Of a stretch of DNA of 64,000 bases, positions 29,001 to 38,718 are shown piece by piece. The notes beneath the pieces were generated by a model, which was given only the letters and a program-made list of their open reading frames with translations, did not search any database and was not told where the DNA came from. The translations under genes and the position numbers were made by a program. Origin of the DNA: Mesorhizobium sp. (GTDB lineage Bacteria > Pseudomonadota > Alphaproteobacteria > Rhizobiales > Rhizobiaceae); contig NZ_SUHQ01000007.1 in assembly GCF_004962245.1 (NCBI RefSeq), forward strand, positions 1-64,000. The letters are read 5' to 3'. Position 1 is the stretch's first letter; every line of letters begins with the position of its first letter.

Positions 29001-32000
29001 CGGGGCAGGGCACGCAGCCACAGCTCGATATCTCAGCGACGCTGCCTTCGGTCGCAACCAATTTTACCAAGGTCGAAGGCATCACGCTTGCACTGCACTC
29101 CGATGCTTTCGACGTGAAAGGCCGGACAGGACCGATTTCCGGCACGGTGACGGCGGACAAGATCGGCCTGGACAATCCGACCATCGCGCCGCTGATCGCC
29201 GGCAAGATCACCGCCAAGGTTGCCGGCAGCCTCGCCGCTGACACCATCGTCATCGACAGCGGCTCGGTGACGGGCGACGCGCTGAACAGCGGTTTCAACG
29301 GAAAGGTCTCGCTGGCCGACGGATCCATCGACCTCAACCTCAAGGCGGATGCGGCTTCCGCGGCGCTGCCGGCGGCAGCGCGCGGTGTGCTGGCGGAGCG
29401 GACGGAACTCAGCGCCGCGCTGAAGCGCGACGCCCATGGCAATGTCACCGCCAACGCGATCAGGCTGGTGTCCGGCGCGTTGACCGCCGACGGGCAGGCC
29501 AGCCTTGCCGACAACAAACTCGCCGCCGACATCAAGGGCGCGCTGGCCGACATCTCGCTTCTGTCGGGGGATGCCAAGGGCGCGATCGCTTTCGCGCTGA
29601 ACGCGCAAGGGCCCAGCACCGCGCCCGACCTGTCGCTCACGGTGAACAGCGACCGGCTTTCGGTGGCTGAACGCGAGATCACCGGACTGAAGCTTACCGC
29701 CACCGGCAAGGCTGATGCCGCCAACCCGGCGGCCAATGTGCAACTGACCGGAAATGTCGCGGGTCAGGCCCTGCAAGGCAGTGCAGTGCTGGCGACGTCC
29801 GACGGCAAGCGCGCCATCGACGGGCTTTTGCTGTCGCTCGGCAAGAACCGGATATCGGGTGACCTCGCGCTCGATGAGGCCTTCGTGCCTGAAGGCACCG
29901 TGGCGCTCGACCTGCCTGATATCGGACCGCTCGCAGCCTTGGCCCTGGAAAAGGCGGAAGGCGACGTGCGCGGCACTATTCGATTCTCGAAGACCGGCAA
30001 TGCGCCTGAGGTCGCCATCGAGGCTTCGACCGCTTCGATCTCACGCGGCGATGTCTCGGCGAAGACGGTCACCATCGACGCGCTGATCGCCAATTACCTC
30101 GCGGCGCCCGTGATCTCCGGAAAAATCCGTGCCGATAGTGTCACCTCAGGCAGTACCGTCATCCGCGGCATCGACGTTGACCTCAAGCGTGACGGCGACT
30201 GGACCGGCTTTTCCGGCGGCGCCACCGTCAAGGACATTCCGGCCAAGGCCGCCGGCCGTGTCAGGATCGCCAACGGCACGACGACGGTCGAGCTCGCTTC
30301 CGGCGAGGCGACCATGCGCGGCATCAAGGCGGCCATCGCCCAGGCGTCGACCATCACCATCGCTAACGGCACGACCAGCCTGGACAAGCTCGTGCTCAAC
30401 CTCGGTGGCGGCACGGCGACGGTTTCGGGCAAGGTCGGGCAGGCGCTCGATCTCAACGCGACGCTGGCGCGGGTGCCGATCTCGCTCGCCAACAGTTTTT
30501 CGCCGGGTCTCGATGCCGCCGGCTCAATCTCGGGCACGGTGAAAGTATCAGGCGCGCCGGCCAATCCGGCCGTCGCCTTCGACATAGACGCCGCGGGCGT
30601 CCAGACGTCGCAGACCCGCGGCGCCGGTTTCGGCGGCATGGGTGTTTCGTCCTCCGGCACATATTCGGGCAACAAACTGGCCTTCGACGCCGACATAAGC
30701 GACGGAGCCGGCCTTGGCCTCAAGGGTGGCGGCGCGGTGACGACATCAGGCGCGCCCACCCTTGATCTCGACTTTTCCGGCAGGGTGCCGTTCGCCTTCC
30801 TGACCAGGACACTCGCCGCGCAAGGCCTGTCGTTGAGCGGCACGGCCAATGTCAATGTGCAGGTGCGCGGCCCGGCGACGTCGCCGGTGATCTCCGGCAC
30901 GGTTGGTACATCAGGCGCCCGTCTGGTCGATGCCCGCTCAGGCCTTGCGATCAACGACATCGCCGCCGATGTCGCGATCGGCGGCGGTGTCGCCAGGATC
31001 AACCGGCTGACCGGCACGCTGTCGACACGCGGCAGCCTGTCGGCCAGCGGCACGGTCGGCATCGATCCGGCGCAAGGTTTTCCGGCCGATCTGTCGGTCA
31101 AGCTCGTCGATGGCCGCTACACCGACGGCAGGGTGGTCACCGCCAATCTCGGCGGCGACCTGACCATCAAGGGGCCGCTCGCGTCCGCGCCGGTGATTTC
31201 AGGCACGATCAACCTGGCCAAGACCGTCATCACCGTTCCCGAAAAGCTGCCGGGCTCGCTGGCGGCGCTCGACGTCAAGCACAAGAACGCACCGGCCGCC
31301 GTGCGCGCGCAGGACAAGGCATTGCGCCCGGCGACGGCGAGCAGCAGCAGCGGTGGCGGCGGCCTCACCCTCGACGTCACGGTCAATGCGCCGAACCAGA
31401 TCTTCATCCAGGGCAGGGGCGTCGATGCCGAGCTTGGCGGCTCGCTGCGGCTGACCGGTCCAGCGTCGTCGCCGCAAGCGGTCGGCACCTTCACCTTGCA
31501 GCGCGGGCGGCTGACAATCCTCGCCAAGCGACTGACCTTCACCGAAGGCACGGTCGGCTTTTCAGGATCGCTGGTGCCTTATCTCAACCTCACGGCGACA
31601 TCGACGACGAGCAGCGCCACCGTCACCATCGTGGTATCGGGCGAGGCGACCAATCCGAAATTCAACTTCTCGTCGGTGCCGGCGCTGCCGGAAGACGAGG
31701 TTCTGGCGCAACTGATTTTCGGCCGCTCGATGTCGAACCTGTCGCCGTTGCAGATCGCCCAGCTTGCTGAAGCCGCCGCGCAACTGGCTGGTGTCGGCGG
31801 CTCGACCTCGCTGCTTGAAAACCTGCGCGGCGCGATCGGCATCGACGATCTCGACGTGACGACGGACGAGGAGGGCGGCACTGCCGTCTCGGCGGGAAAA
31901 TATCTCAACGACCGCACCTATGTGACGATCCAGAAGGGCGACAAGCCGGGTTCGGGCAAGGCGGCGATTGATCTCGACGTCGGGCGCGGCGTCAAATTGC

Positions 32001-32062
32001 GCGGCGAGGCCAGCGACGCCGGTGAGGCCAAGGGCGGCATTTTCTACGAACGCGAGTACTGA
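26012..32062 (+). CDS. tamB: TamB, translocation and assembly module (DUF490), extended
   Basis: A 2016-residue inner-membrane-anchored AsmA-like protein. It has one N-terminal membrane helix (residues about 5-28) and a very long run of beta-strand repeats rich in Gly, Ala, Ser, Asp. The conserved C-terminal TamB/DUF490 domain covers about the last 350 residues (LPEDEVLAQLIFGRSMSNLS, YVTIQKGDK and KLRGEAS, ending FYEREY). It is much longer than E. coli TamB (about 1260) because residues 314-939 recur as 940 to about 1560. The beta-taco groove is thought to carry phospholipids from inner to outer membrane. The ATG overlaps the tamA stop, showing tight coupling. Confidence 0.9.
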   Translation: MTMFKRILRIVLYTLLIVVAAVVGALVVLTKTERGRDNLAGIISTIASTDDQKVTVSGIDGIWSGALRLDHVVLEDRQGAWLVARKVAVDWSPLALLSKNFSAGRIAADRIELARLPVAGTQPSQGGATTLPVSLDIKQIDLPEIALGQALAGSGIAELAAKGSFKADAAPLALETNLNITRHDGRQGTVDASIHFAPADNKLDLDLKASEPAGGIIANLLNLPDAPPINIVVTGSGPVANWSGIGTFVVDGQIVTQLTGRHQLTDKGNHVEAKGDGDFQRFMPDNLKPLFAGKTSFDLAGTAIDAGGVDVERASIDSDAVHGTAAGIVDPNGASDLSVELAAKGPPIVLSLGTAAQPVTVAITGATARAFGGGKAPIVDIGASLVSVVAGGTRLDDLSAEIHSDGFDIQDRSGPVTIKLTAGGLNTDVATLAPLVTGRVTADLAGSVSKDEIVLDQGTLRSEALNASVTAKVTLADLAMTLKMNADAVSTALPPQIRTVLGERVQFSATATRDPQGSFAANALEFTSGSLSASGTASVTGTDIQADIKGTLGDVSVLSPMVGVPVGGAVDFALSASGARTAPDFSVSADSDSLTASGRTVKQIKLSATGKADIANPAADVSLTGSVNDQPLDLRASLVTSDGKRSLNGLSLSLADNKVSGNLVLDDSLLPLGTLTLEAPDIGPLAALAGQTAAGDLQGSIRLSNDGGAPAVAIDMTSVSISRGDLAAKTIAVNALVANYLKGPAISGTIKADNVTSGTTVISGIGVDLKRDGDWTGFTGGATVAGIPATAAGRVKIADGTTSVEIASGEATVRGIKAAIAQPSTFSIANGTTSIEKLALDVGGGSVSVSGTAGQTLDLAATFSALPAALANDFSPGLDAAGTLGGTAQITGSSAAPDIRFNAQLNGAETSQTRQAGLGPLSLDAAGSFSSAGGIAIDQATLSGDKVSGKATGTINPNGASDFTLDLASTGPSLPLALGSSESPIKLELQALSVKAAGQGTQPQLDISATLPSVATNFTKVEGITLALHSDAFDVKGRTGPISGTVTADKIGLDNPTIAPLIAGKITAKVAGSLAADTIVIDSGSVTGDALNSGFNGKVSLADGSIDLNLKADAASAALPAAARGVLAERTELSAALKRDAHGNVTANAIRLVSGALTADGQASLADNKLAADIKGALADISLLSGDAKGAIAFALNAQGPSTAPDLSLTVNSDRLSVAEREITGLKLTATGKADAANPAANVQLTGNVAGQALQGSAVLATSDGKRAIDGLLLSLGKNRISGDLALDEAFVPEGTVALDLPDIGPLAALALEKAEGDVRGTIRFSKTGNAPEVAIEASTASISRGDVSAKTVTIDALIANYLAAPVISGKIRADSVTSGSTVIRGIDVDLKRDGDWTGFSGGATVKDIPAKAAGRVRIANGTTTVELASGEATMRGIKAAIAQASTITIANGTTSLDKLVLNLGGGTATVSGKVGQALDLNATLARVPISLANSFSPGLDAAGSISGTVKVSGAPANPAVAFDIDAAGVQTSQTRGAGFGGMGVSSSGTYSGNKLAFDADISDGAGLGLKGGGAVTTSGAPTLDLDFSGRVPFAFLTRTLAAQGLSLSGTANVNVQVRGPATSPVISGTVGTSGARLVDARSGLAINDIAADVAIGGGVARINRLTGTLSTRGSLSASGTVGIDPAQGFPADLSVKLVDGRYTDGRVVTANLGGDLTIKGPLASAPVISGTINLAKTVITVPEKLPGSLAALDVKHKNAPAAVRAQDKALRPATASSSSGGGGLTLDVTVNAPNQIFIQGRGVDAELGGSLRLTGPASSPQAVGTFTLQRGRLTILAKRLTFTEGTVGFSGSLVPYLNLTATSTTSSATVTIVVSGEATNPKFNFSSVPALPEDEVLAQLIFGRSMSNLSPLQIAQLAEAAAQLAGVGGSTSLLENLRGAIGIDDLDVTTDEEGGTAVSAGKYLNDRTYVTIQKGDKPGSGKAAIDLDVGRGVKLRGEASDAGEAKGGIFYEREY
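26951..30690 (+). repeat. Tandem 1,878-bp in-frame duplication inside tamB
   Basis: Unit 1 begins at 26951 (ASIDSDAVHGTAAG) and unit 2 at 28829 (ATLSGDKVSGKATG). The spacing is 1,878 bases, exactly 626 codons. Matching landmarks in both units include NPNGASD, PDIGPLAALA, SISRGD, VDLKRDGDWTGF, GEATVRGIKAAIAQ and FSPGLDAAG. Similarity is highest in the last third and lower at the start, so the event is old. Confidence 0.85.
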
Positions 32063-32100
32063 AGCCGTTCGACGCCAAGGCTGGTGCTGCGCAAAACCCG

Positions 32101-32170
32101 GCGCATGACCCCCAAGCCGAAGGTCAGCGTAGCAAAAATCGGTACCGATTTTCGGTAAAGGATCATGCGC
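32101..32170. repeat. Palindromic intergenic repeat after tamB
   Basis: The outer arms GCGCATGACC (32101-32110) and GGATCATGCGC (32160-32170) are inverted copies. The core contains a perfect 18-base palindrome, AAAATCGGTACCGATTTT (32135-32152). This layout matches the GATCATGCGC-type palindromic repeats found widely in Rhizobiales. The gap 32063-32431 otherwise holds only leader sequence of the next operon, including a TTGACA at 32371-32376 with no good -10. Confidence 0.6.
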
Positions 32171-32431
32171 AAATCAAAGTGCTACGGCGTCCTTTGCGCG
32201 TCGATCGTGACGCGCGGCGCTGTCATGAATGTCTCAGTTTAATCGATGCCGGAGATTCGAACGGAATCTGCCGGGAAGTAGCAATTTTGCGCCAAGACTG
32301 TCGTTATCACGCGAACCGCTTCCCTTCCAAAGTTGCACATTCCTTGGCATGTTCCCAATCCGTGCCGTTTTTGACATCATGGCCCGGATGCGGAATGGTA
32401 AAAGGCAGAAAGCCAACAATGGGAGTTCGTG

Positions 32432-34084
32432 ATGACAATCTACAGAAGTAACGGCGATCGCGTTCCGGATCACATTCATGCCATGGCCGAAGAAGCCAGG
32501 GCCGGACGTGTCGATCGCCGCGAATTTCTCGCCTTGGCCAGCGTCTTCGGCGCGTCCACGGCGATGGCCTACGGAATGCTCGGCCTCGCCGACCCGACGC
32601 CGGCGAGAGCGCAGGACGCAGAGCCCAAGAAGGGCGGCATACTGAAAGTCGCGATGTGGATCAAGGATCCGAAGGATCCGCGCAAGGCCGACTGGTCGGA
32701 AATCGCCAATGCCGAGCGCCAGGCGCTCGAGCCGCTGGTCAAATACACAACCGAATACACGTTCCGCCCCTACCTGCTCGAGAGCTGGGACGTCAACGAC
32801 GATGCCACCGAATACACGCTGCATGTGCGCAAGGACGTGACGTGGTCGAATGGCGATCCGTTCACCGCCGAGGACGTGATCTTCAACATTCGTCGCTGGG
32901 CCGACAAGAAGGCCGAGGGCAATTCCATGCCTGGCCGCCTCGGTACGCTTGTCAAGGATGACAAGCTGAACGAAAGCGCGGTGACCAAGGTCGACGATTT
33001 GACGGTGAAGCTGAAGCTCGACACGCCTGATATCGCGCTCATTCCCAACATGTGCGACTATCCCGGTCTTATCGTCCACAAGACCTTCGACGAAAAAGGC
33101 GGCGATTTCAAAGCCTGTCCGATCGGCACCGGACCGTTCGAACTGGTCTCCTACGATGTTGGCCAGAAGGTCGTCTACAAGCGCCGCGAAGACAACAAGT
33201 GGTGGGACGGCGAGGTCTACCTCGACGGCATCGAGTTCATCGACTACGGCACCGATCCCGCGGCCACGGTCAGCGCCTTCGAATCGGGAGAGGTCCATAC
33301 CAATTTCGAGACGTCGGCTGACTATGTATCGATCCTCGACGGTGTCGACCTGGTCAAGTACGAGGTGGTTACCGCAGCGACCATCGTCTGCCGCACCAAC
33401 GTGGCCAACAAGCCCTACGAGGATCAAAAGGTTCGCAATGCGCTGCAGCTCGCGGTCGACAACGCCGTCGTGCTCCAGCTGGGCAATGGCAATGCCGGTA
33501 CTGTCGCCGAAAACCACCATGTCAGCCCGATCCATCCGGAATATTACGAGCTGCCGAAGATTGCCCGCGATCCGGCCAAGGCGAAGGCGCTGATGGAGGA
33601 AGCCGGTCAGGCCGATTTCGAGCACGAGCTGATCACGGTCGACGAGGACTGGCACAAGAATACAGGCGATGCGATCGCCGCGCAGATGCGCGACGCCGGC
33701 ATCAAGGTGAAGCGCACGGTGCTGCCGGGCTCGACGTTCTGGAACGACTGGACGAAGTATCCGCTGTCGATGACCAACTGGAACATGCGGCCGCTCGGCG
33801 TGCAGGTTCTGGCGATCGGCTACCGCACCGGAGAGGCCTGGAACGAAACGGCCTGGTCGAATCCCGAATGGGATGCCAAGCTCAACGCCGCGCTTTCGGT
33901 CGCCGACGCCGCCAAGCGCAAGGAGATGATGAAGGACATCGAGCAGATCCTGCAGGATTCCGGCATCATCATCCAGCCCTATTGGCGCAAGCTCTACAGT
34001 CACTCGGTGGCTGCCGTTAAGAACTACGCCATGCACCCGACATACGAGCGCGATTACGGCAAGATCTGGCTCGACGAGGCTTGA
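32432..34084 (+). CDS. Peptide-type ABC transporter, Tat-exported binding protein
   Basis: A 550-residue family-5 (DppA/OppA-like) solute-binding protein. The N-terminus is long and polar and carries a twin-arginine signal ([16 protein letters not shown], residues about 30-45), so it is probably exported folded by Tat. Mature blocks [32 protein letters not shown] and [14 protein letters not shown] are typical of the family. The ATG at 32432 is chosen with GGGAG 6 bases before it. It leads an operon of two permeases and a fused ATPase. The ligand is unknown; family-5 proteins bind peptides, but also opines, sugars and betaines. Confidence 0.85.
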   Translation: MTIYRSNGDRVPDHIHAMAEEARAGRVDRREFLALASVFGASTAMAYGMLGLADPTPARAQDAEPKKGGILKVAMWIKDPKDPRKADWSEIANAERQALEPLVKYTTEYTFRPYLLESWDVNDDATEYTLHVRKDVTWSNGDPFTAEDVIFNIRRWADKKAEGNSMPGRLGTLVKDDKLNESAVTKVDDLTVKLKLDTPDIALIPNMCDYPGLIVHKTFDEKGGDFKACPIGTGPFELVSYDVGQKVVYKRREDNKWWDGEVYLDGIEFIDYGTDPAATVSAFESGEVHTNFETSADYVSILDGVDLVKYEVVTAATIVCRTNVANKPYEDQKVRNALQLAVDNAVVLQLGNGNAGTVAENHHVSPIHPEYYELPKIARDPAKAKALMEEAGQADFEHELITVDEDWHKNTGDAIAAQMRDAGIKVKRTVLPGSTFWNDWTKYPLSMTNWNMRPLGVQVLAIGYRTGEAWNETAWSNPEWDAKLNAALSVADAAKRKEMMKDIEQILQDSGIIIQPYWRKLYSHSVAAVKNYAMHPTYERDYGKIWLDEA

Positions 34085-34244
34085 CTGGTCGAAGCAAACG
34101 GGGAGGGAGGGCGTTCGTCCCCCCTCCTGTTTCGAACATGATCCGCAAATGTGGGTCAGCGCGCTGCTGACTTTTCAAGCTGATTCATGCGACAAATCAA
34201 GGGTTGACAGCACCTGACCCCAACCCAGCCGGCAGGGGGCCGCC

Positions 34245-35279
34245 ATGCTTTCCTTCATCCTTCGACGCCTCGGCACGATGGCATTGACGATGCTGTGCCT
34301 GACATTGGTCGTCTTCTTCCTGATCAATCTCGATCCCAATCTGAAAAAGCTGGCGATCAGCCAGACCGAAATGCACACCTCGGCCGAGCAGCTCGAAAGC
34401 TGGCTGGTAAACCACGGCTACCGCCAGAATTTCTTCTCCCGCTACGCCCAATGGCTGGGTATCGCGCCCAAGCAGCCGGTGATCAATCCTGAGACGGGGG
34501 AGCCAACAAAGCGTTTCTCCTTCTGCAACGATCCAGTCGTGCCGACATTCTCCGGCGTCCTGCAAGGCGACTTCGGCTGCTCGACCAAGTTCAAGACCAC
34601 AGTCGCGTCGAAGCTCTTTCCAGCACTTGGCGCCACTGGCATCCTGATGTTCTGGGTGCTTGTGGTGATGGTGCCGATCTCTTTGCTGATCGGCATCCTC
34701 GCCGGCATGCGCGAGGGCACGCGGACCGACCGGACGTTATCGGTCGCCTCCATCGCCTCGACGGCGACGCCCGAATATGTGTCGGGTGTCATCTTCACCG
34801 TCATCTTCGCCTCATGGCTCGGCTGGCTGAACGGATCAGCGGCCTCGGCCAGCCGGGGCATCACCTTCTACAACTTCACCTTGCCGGTGATGACGCTGGC
34901 GATCTACGGCATCGGCTACATCGCAAGAATGACCCGCGCCTCGATGGTCGAGGTGATGACGCAGCAATATATCCGCACCGCGCGGCTGAAGGGCCTTTCC
35001 TTCGGCAGCGTCGTGGTCAAGCACGCGCTACGCAACGCGCTGATCGCGCCCTTCACCGTCATCATGCTGCAATTTCCCTGGCTGCTCACCGGCGTCGTCA
35101 TCGTCGAGGTGATGTTCCGCTATCAGGGCTTCGGCTACACGCTGGTCGAGGCGGCCGGCAACAACGACATCGATCTTTTGCTCGGCTGCTCGCTGGTCTC
35201 GGTGTTCATCGTCCTGATCACGCAGCTCATTTCCGATGTCGGCTACGCGTTTCTCAATCCGCGTATCAGAGTTCAATAG
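34245..35279 (+). CDS. Peptide-type ABC transporter permease (DppB-like)
   Basis: A 344-residue permease with an N-terminal membrane segment (MLSFILRRLGTMALTML), an enlarged periplasmic loop of about 100 residues containing two Cys (SFCNDP and FGCSTK, possibly a disulfide), then five segments. The coupling motif appears as RTARLKGLSFGSVVVKHALRN, the DppB/OppB consensus. The usual family length is about 310-340. A GGCAGGGGG ribosome site precedes the ATG. Confidence 0.85.
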   Translation: MLSFILRRLGTMALTMLCLTLVVFFLINLDPNLKKLAISQTEMHTSAEQLESWLVNHGYRQNFFSRYAQWLGIAPKQPVINPETGEPTKRFSFCNDPVVPTFSGVLQGDFGCSTKFKTTVASKLFPALGATGILMFWVLVVMVPISLLIGILAGMREGTRTDRTLSVASIASTATPEYVSGVIFTVIFASWLGWLNGSAASASRGITFYNFTLPVMTLAIYGIGYIARMTRASMVEVMTQQYIRTARLKGLSFGSVVVKHALRNALIAPFTVIMLQFPWLLTGVVIVEVMFRYQGFGYTLVEAAGNNDIDLLLGCSLVSVFIVLITQLISDVGYAFLNPRIRVQ

Positions 35280-35291
35280 GGGATCGGGCGG

Positions 35292-36449
35292 ATGCAGCTT
35301 GAATATATAGGCGCCTTCGATGTGGTGCTTGGCGTGCTTGCGCGTTTCTGGCCGGTCTGGATCGCTCTCGTCGTGGTGATGGGCGCAAGCTTCGCCTACA
35401 AGAAGAGGCTTGGCCTCTACGGTCAGCTCTTCGACAGCGCCGTCGGCATCGCCGGCGTGGGCATATGCCTGTTCTGGCTGTTCACGGCGATCTTCGCGTC
35501 GACCGTCGCGCCTTTCAATCCGCTTGCCCAGGTGGCGATCATGAAGGATGCGCTGCCGGGCGCGGTCGAGCCGCAATCGGGGCTTGTCTACCTTTTCGGT
35601 GGCGACAAGCTCGCCCGCGACGTGTTCAGCCGCATGGTCTATGGCAGCCAGATCGTGCTGATCATCGCGCCGGCGGCGACCGGTTTCGCGCTGATGGTCG
35701 GCATCACGCTCGGCCTGCCGGCCGGCTATTATGGCGGCAAGATCGACACTGTGCTGTCCTTCCTCGCCAATCTCGTGCTGGCCTTCCCGGTGATCCTCCT
35801 GTTCTACCTGCTGGTGACGCCGGGCATCATGGACACGCCAATCCCCTATGCGATGGCCGGGCTGTTCTTCCTGTTTCCGATCGTCTTCTTCAGCGTGCTG
35901 TTCTGGACGCGCTACAAGAAACGGCCCGACCGCCTGTATATCCTTCTGGGACTGACGCTGATCATTGGCGGCTGGGTCTATGCCGGCCTGGTCTTCGATG
36001 CCGATCCGTTCAGGATCATCCATATCGATCCCAACCAGCTCAACATCTTCGTGGCGGTGGTGTTCGCTTCCAGCCCCGGCGTGTTCCGCATCGTGCGCGG
36101 CCTGGTCATGGACATCAAGACGCGCGACTATGTTGCGGCGGCGCAGACGCGCGGTGAATCGCCCTGGTACATCATGCTTTGGGAGATACTTCCCAATGCG
36201 CGCGGGCCGCTGATCGTCGACGCCTGCCTGCGCATCGGCTACACCACGATCCTGCTCGGCACGCTCGGTTATTTCGGCCTGGGGCTGGCGCCGGAAAGCC
36301 CGGACTGGGGCACCGCGATCAAGGACGCCAGCCGCCTGCTGCGCTCCTTCATCCATCCCGCGCTGCCGCCGACGATCGCGCTGATGTCGTTCGTGCTGGG
36401 CCTCAATCTCCTGGCCGACTCGCTGCGTGAACAATCGATGAAAGATTGA
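35292..36449 (+). CDS. Peptide-type ABC transporter permease (DppC-like), enlarged
   Basis: A 385-residue permease, longer than typical DppC (about 280-300). The extra length is an insertion around residues 205-245 (FWTRYKKRPDRLYILLGL and following), which adds a hydrophobic hairpin. Family blocks are intact: FGGDKLARDVFSRMVYGSQ near residue 100 and the coupling loop YVAAAQTRGESPWYIMLWEILPN. It starts 12 bases after the DppB-like gene. Confidence 0.82.
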   Translation: MQLEYIGAFDVVLGVLARFWPVWIALVVVMGASFAYKKRLGLYGQLFDSAVGIAGVGICLFWLFTAIFASTVAPFNPLAQVAIMKDALPGAVEPQSGLVYLFGGDKLARDVFSRMVYGSQIVLIIAPAATGFALMVGITLGLPAGYYGGKIDTVLSFLANLVLAFPVILLFYLLVTPGIMDTPIPYAMAGLFFLFPIVFFSVLFWTRYKKRPDRLYILLGLTLIIGGWVYAGLVFDADPFRIIHIDPNQLNIFVAVVFASSPGVFRIVRGLVMDIKTRDYVAAAQTRGESPWYIMLWEILPNARGPLIVDACLRIGYTTILLGTLGYFGLGLAPESPDWGTAIKDASRLLRSFIHPALPPTIALMSFVLGLNLLADSLREQSMKD

Positions 36450-36497
36450 TGGACGGGTCTTCGACCCTACTTAGAAGAACCAGGATTGGAGCGACCC

Positions 36498-38705
36498 ATG
36501 AATGAGGCAGTTCGAAATCCCGCCGAGCCGATCATCGAGATCGAGAACCTGTCGATCTCCTTCTTCACCCGCAAGGGCGAGATACCGGCCGTCATGGACT
36601 TTTCCTGCACGGTCATGCCCGGTGAGGCGATGGGCATCGTCGGCGAATCCGGTTGCGGCAAGTCGACCGTGTCGCTCGGTATCATGCGCGACCTCTCCAA
36701 CATCGGAAAGATCGTCGGCGGCCGGATAAAGTTCCAGGGCAAGGACATGGGCGAACTGTCCGAGGAGGAACTGCGCGCCATCCGCGGCAACAAGATCGCG
36801 ATGATCTACCAGGAGCCGATGGCGAGCCTCAATCCGGCGATGAAGGTCGGCCAGCAATTGATGGAAGTGCCGCTGATCCACGACAAGGTGTCGAAGGAGG
36901 AGGCTTATAAACGCGCGCTCGAAATGGTGCGCTCGGTCAGGCTGCCCGATCCCGAGCGCATGATGCGATCCTTTCCGCACCAGCTTTCCGGCGGCCAGCA
37001 ACAGCGCATCGTCATCGCCATGGCGCTGCTGTCGAAGCCAGCGCTGCTTCTGCTCGACGAGCCGACGACGGCGCTCGACGTGACGGTGGAAGCCGGCATC
37101 GTCGACCTGGTCAAGGGGCTCGGCGAGAAGTTCGGCACCTCGATGATCTTCGTGTCGCACAATCTCGGCCTGATCCTGGAGACCTGCGACCGCATCACGG
37201 TGATGTATTCGGGCGAAGCGGTGGAAACCGGCAAGATCAAGGACGTCTTCGACCGGATGCGCCATCCCTACACGCAAGGCCTGTTCCGCTCGATCCCGCT
37301 GCCCGGCGCCGACAAGAATTCGCGGCCGCTGATCTCCATCCCGGGGCAATTGCCGCTGCCGCACGAGCGGCCCAAGGGCTGCAATTTCGGCCCACGCTGC
37401 CACCATTTCGTCGAAGGCGTCTGCAATGCCGCCGAAATCCCGATGATCGCGGTCGAGGGCCATGAAGGCCATTTTTCGCGCTGCGTGCGTTTCAACGAGA
37501 TCGACTGGGAGGCGCTGCCGCCCGGCGCCAAGAAGGTCAACGAGCGCATCGAGCCCGGTGCGCCCGTGCTCAAGATCGAGGACCTCAGGAAATACTACAA
37601 GGTCGGCGGCAGCGAGGTGTTCGGCTCGAGCGGAGGCCGCGTCGTCAAGGCCAACGAGACGATCTCCTTCATGGCGCGGGAATCCGAGACCGTGGCCATC
37701 GTCGGCGAGTCCGGCTGCGGAAAGTCGACGCTGGCCAAGGTGCTGCTCGGGCTGGAGACAGCAAGCTCCGGCAGCGTGACACTCGGCAACAAGCAGATCG
37801 AGTCGACCAGCGTCGAGAAGCGCAGCGTCGAGACGGTGTCGTCGATCCAGATGGTGTTCCAGAATCCGTTCGACACGCTCAATCCCAGCCACACGGTTGG
37901 CTCGCAGATCATTCGCACGCTGGAAAAGTTCAATGTCGGCAAGACCGTCGCCGACCGCCGCAAGCGCATGCTGGAGCTTCTCGACCTGGTGAAGCTGCCG
38001 CGGGCGTTCGAGACCCGCAAGCCGCGCCAGCTTTCCGGCGGCCAGAAACAGCGCATCGGCGTGGCGCGGGCCTTCGCCGGCGACGCCAAGGTGGTGGTGG
38101 CCGACGAGCCGGTCTCGGCGCTCGACGTGTCGGTGCAGGCGGCGGTGACCGAGCTTTTGATGGACATCCAGCGCAAGAACAAGACGACGATGCTGTTCAT
38201 CAGCCATGACCTGTCGGTGGTGCGCTACATCGCCGACCGCGTCGTCGTCATGTATCTCGGCTATATCGTCGAGCAGGGCACGACCGACCAGATTTTTTCG
38301 CCGCCCTATCATCCCTACACCGAGGCGCTACTGTCAGCGATCCCGATCGCCGACACCAGCGTGATCAAGAAGCACATCGTGCTGGAAGGCGACATCCCGT
38401 CGGCGATGAACCCGCCAACCGGCTGCCCGTTCCAGACGCGGTGCGGTTACAAGAAGCTGGTGCCGGACAATCTTTGCGAGACGCAGGTGCCGCCGGTGAA
38501 GAATCTCGGCGATGGCCATATGAGCCTATGCTGGCTTGCCGACGACGTGCTGGCGAAAATGGAGCCGGTGATCAAGTTCGACAAGGAGCATGCCGCCCAT
38601 GAGGGCGTGCCGGACGACGCGCCACAGGGCGCCGCCGGTCCGGGCTTTGCCGGCGCTCCGCCAAAGCGTCCGCGCGGCAAGAGGCCTAAGCTGACGGACG
38701 GCTAG
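36498..38705 (+). CDS. Peptide-type ABC transporter, fused DppD-DppF ATPase
   Basis: A 735-residue protein joining two oligopeptide-type ATPases. Half 1 has Walker A GESGCGKST, signature LSGGQQQR and LLLDEPTTALDVT, ending with a Cys-rich oligopeptide-transporter C-terminal zone (CNFGPRCHHFVEGVC). Half 2 (from about residue 355) repeats GESGCGKST, LSGGQKQR, VADEPVSALDVS and a second Cys zone (CPFQTRCGYKK...C). These zones bind an Fe-S cluster in some DppD proteins. The ATG at 36498 is chosen over TTG at 36486 because the ribosome site TTGGAG fits it. The C-terminal tail is Pro/Lys-rich. Confidence 0.88.
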   Translation: MNEAVRNPAEPIIEIENLSISFFTRKGEIPAVMDFSCTVMPGEAMGIVGESGCGKSTVSLGIMRDLSNIGKIVGGRIKFQGKDMGELSEEELRAIRGNKIAMIYQEPMASLNPAMKVGQQLMEVPLIHDKVSKEEAYKRALEMVRSVRLPDPERMMRSFPHQLSGGQQQRIVIAMALLSKPALLLLDEPTTALDVTVEAGIVDLVKGLGEKFGTSMIFVSHNLGLILETCDRITVMYSGEAVETGKIKDVFDRMRHPYTQGLFRSIPLPGADKNSRPLISIPGQLPLPHERPKGCNFGPRCHHFVEGVCNAAEIPMIAVEGHEGHFSRCVRFNEIDWEALPPGAKKVNERIEPGAPVLKIEDLRKYYKVGGSEVFGSSGGRVVKANETISFMARESETVAIVGESGCGKSTLAKVLLGLETASSGSVTLGNKQIESTSVEKRSVETVSSIQMVFQNPFDTLNPSHTVGSQIIRTLEKFNVGKTVADRRKRMLELLDLVKLPRAFETRKPRQLSGGQKQRIGVARAFAGDAKVVVADEPVSALDVSVQAAVTELLMDIQRKNKTTMLFISHDLSVVRYIADRVVVMYLGYIVEQGTTDQIFSPPYHPYTEALLSAIPIADTSVIKKHIVLEGDIPSAMNPPTGCPFQTRCGYKKLVPDNLCETQVPPVKNLGDGHMSLCWLADDVLAKMEPVIKFDKEHAAHEGVPDDAPQGAAGPGFAGAPPKRPRGKRPKLTDG

Positions 38706-38718
38706 ATCCGTGGCGCCA

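Noticed and set aside
32371..32400. Promoter of the peptide-type transporter operon (TTGACA at 32371)
   Set aside because: The -35 is perfect, but no acceptable -10 lies 16-18 bases downstream, so it is not listed as a feature.
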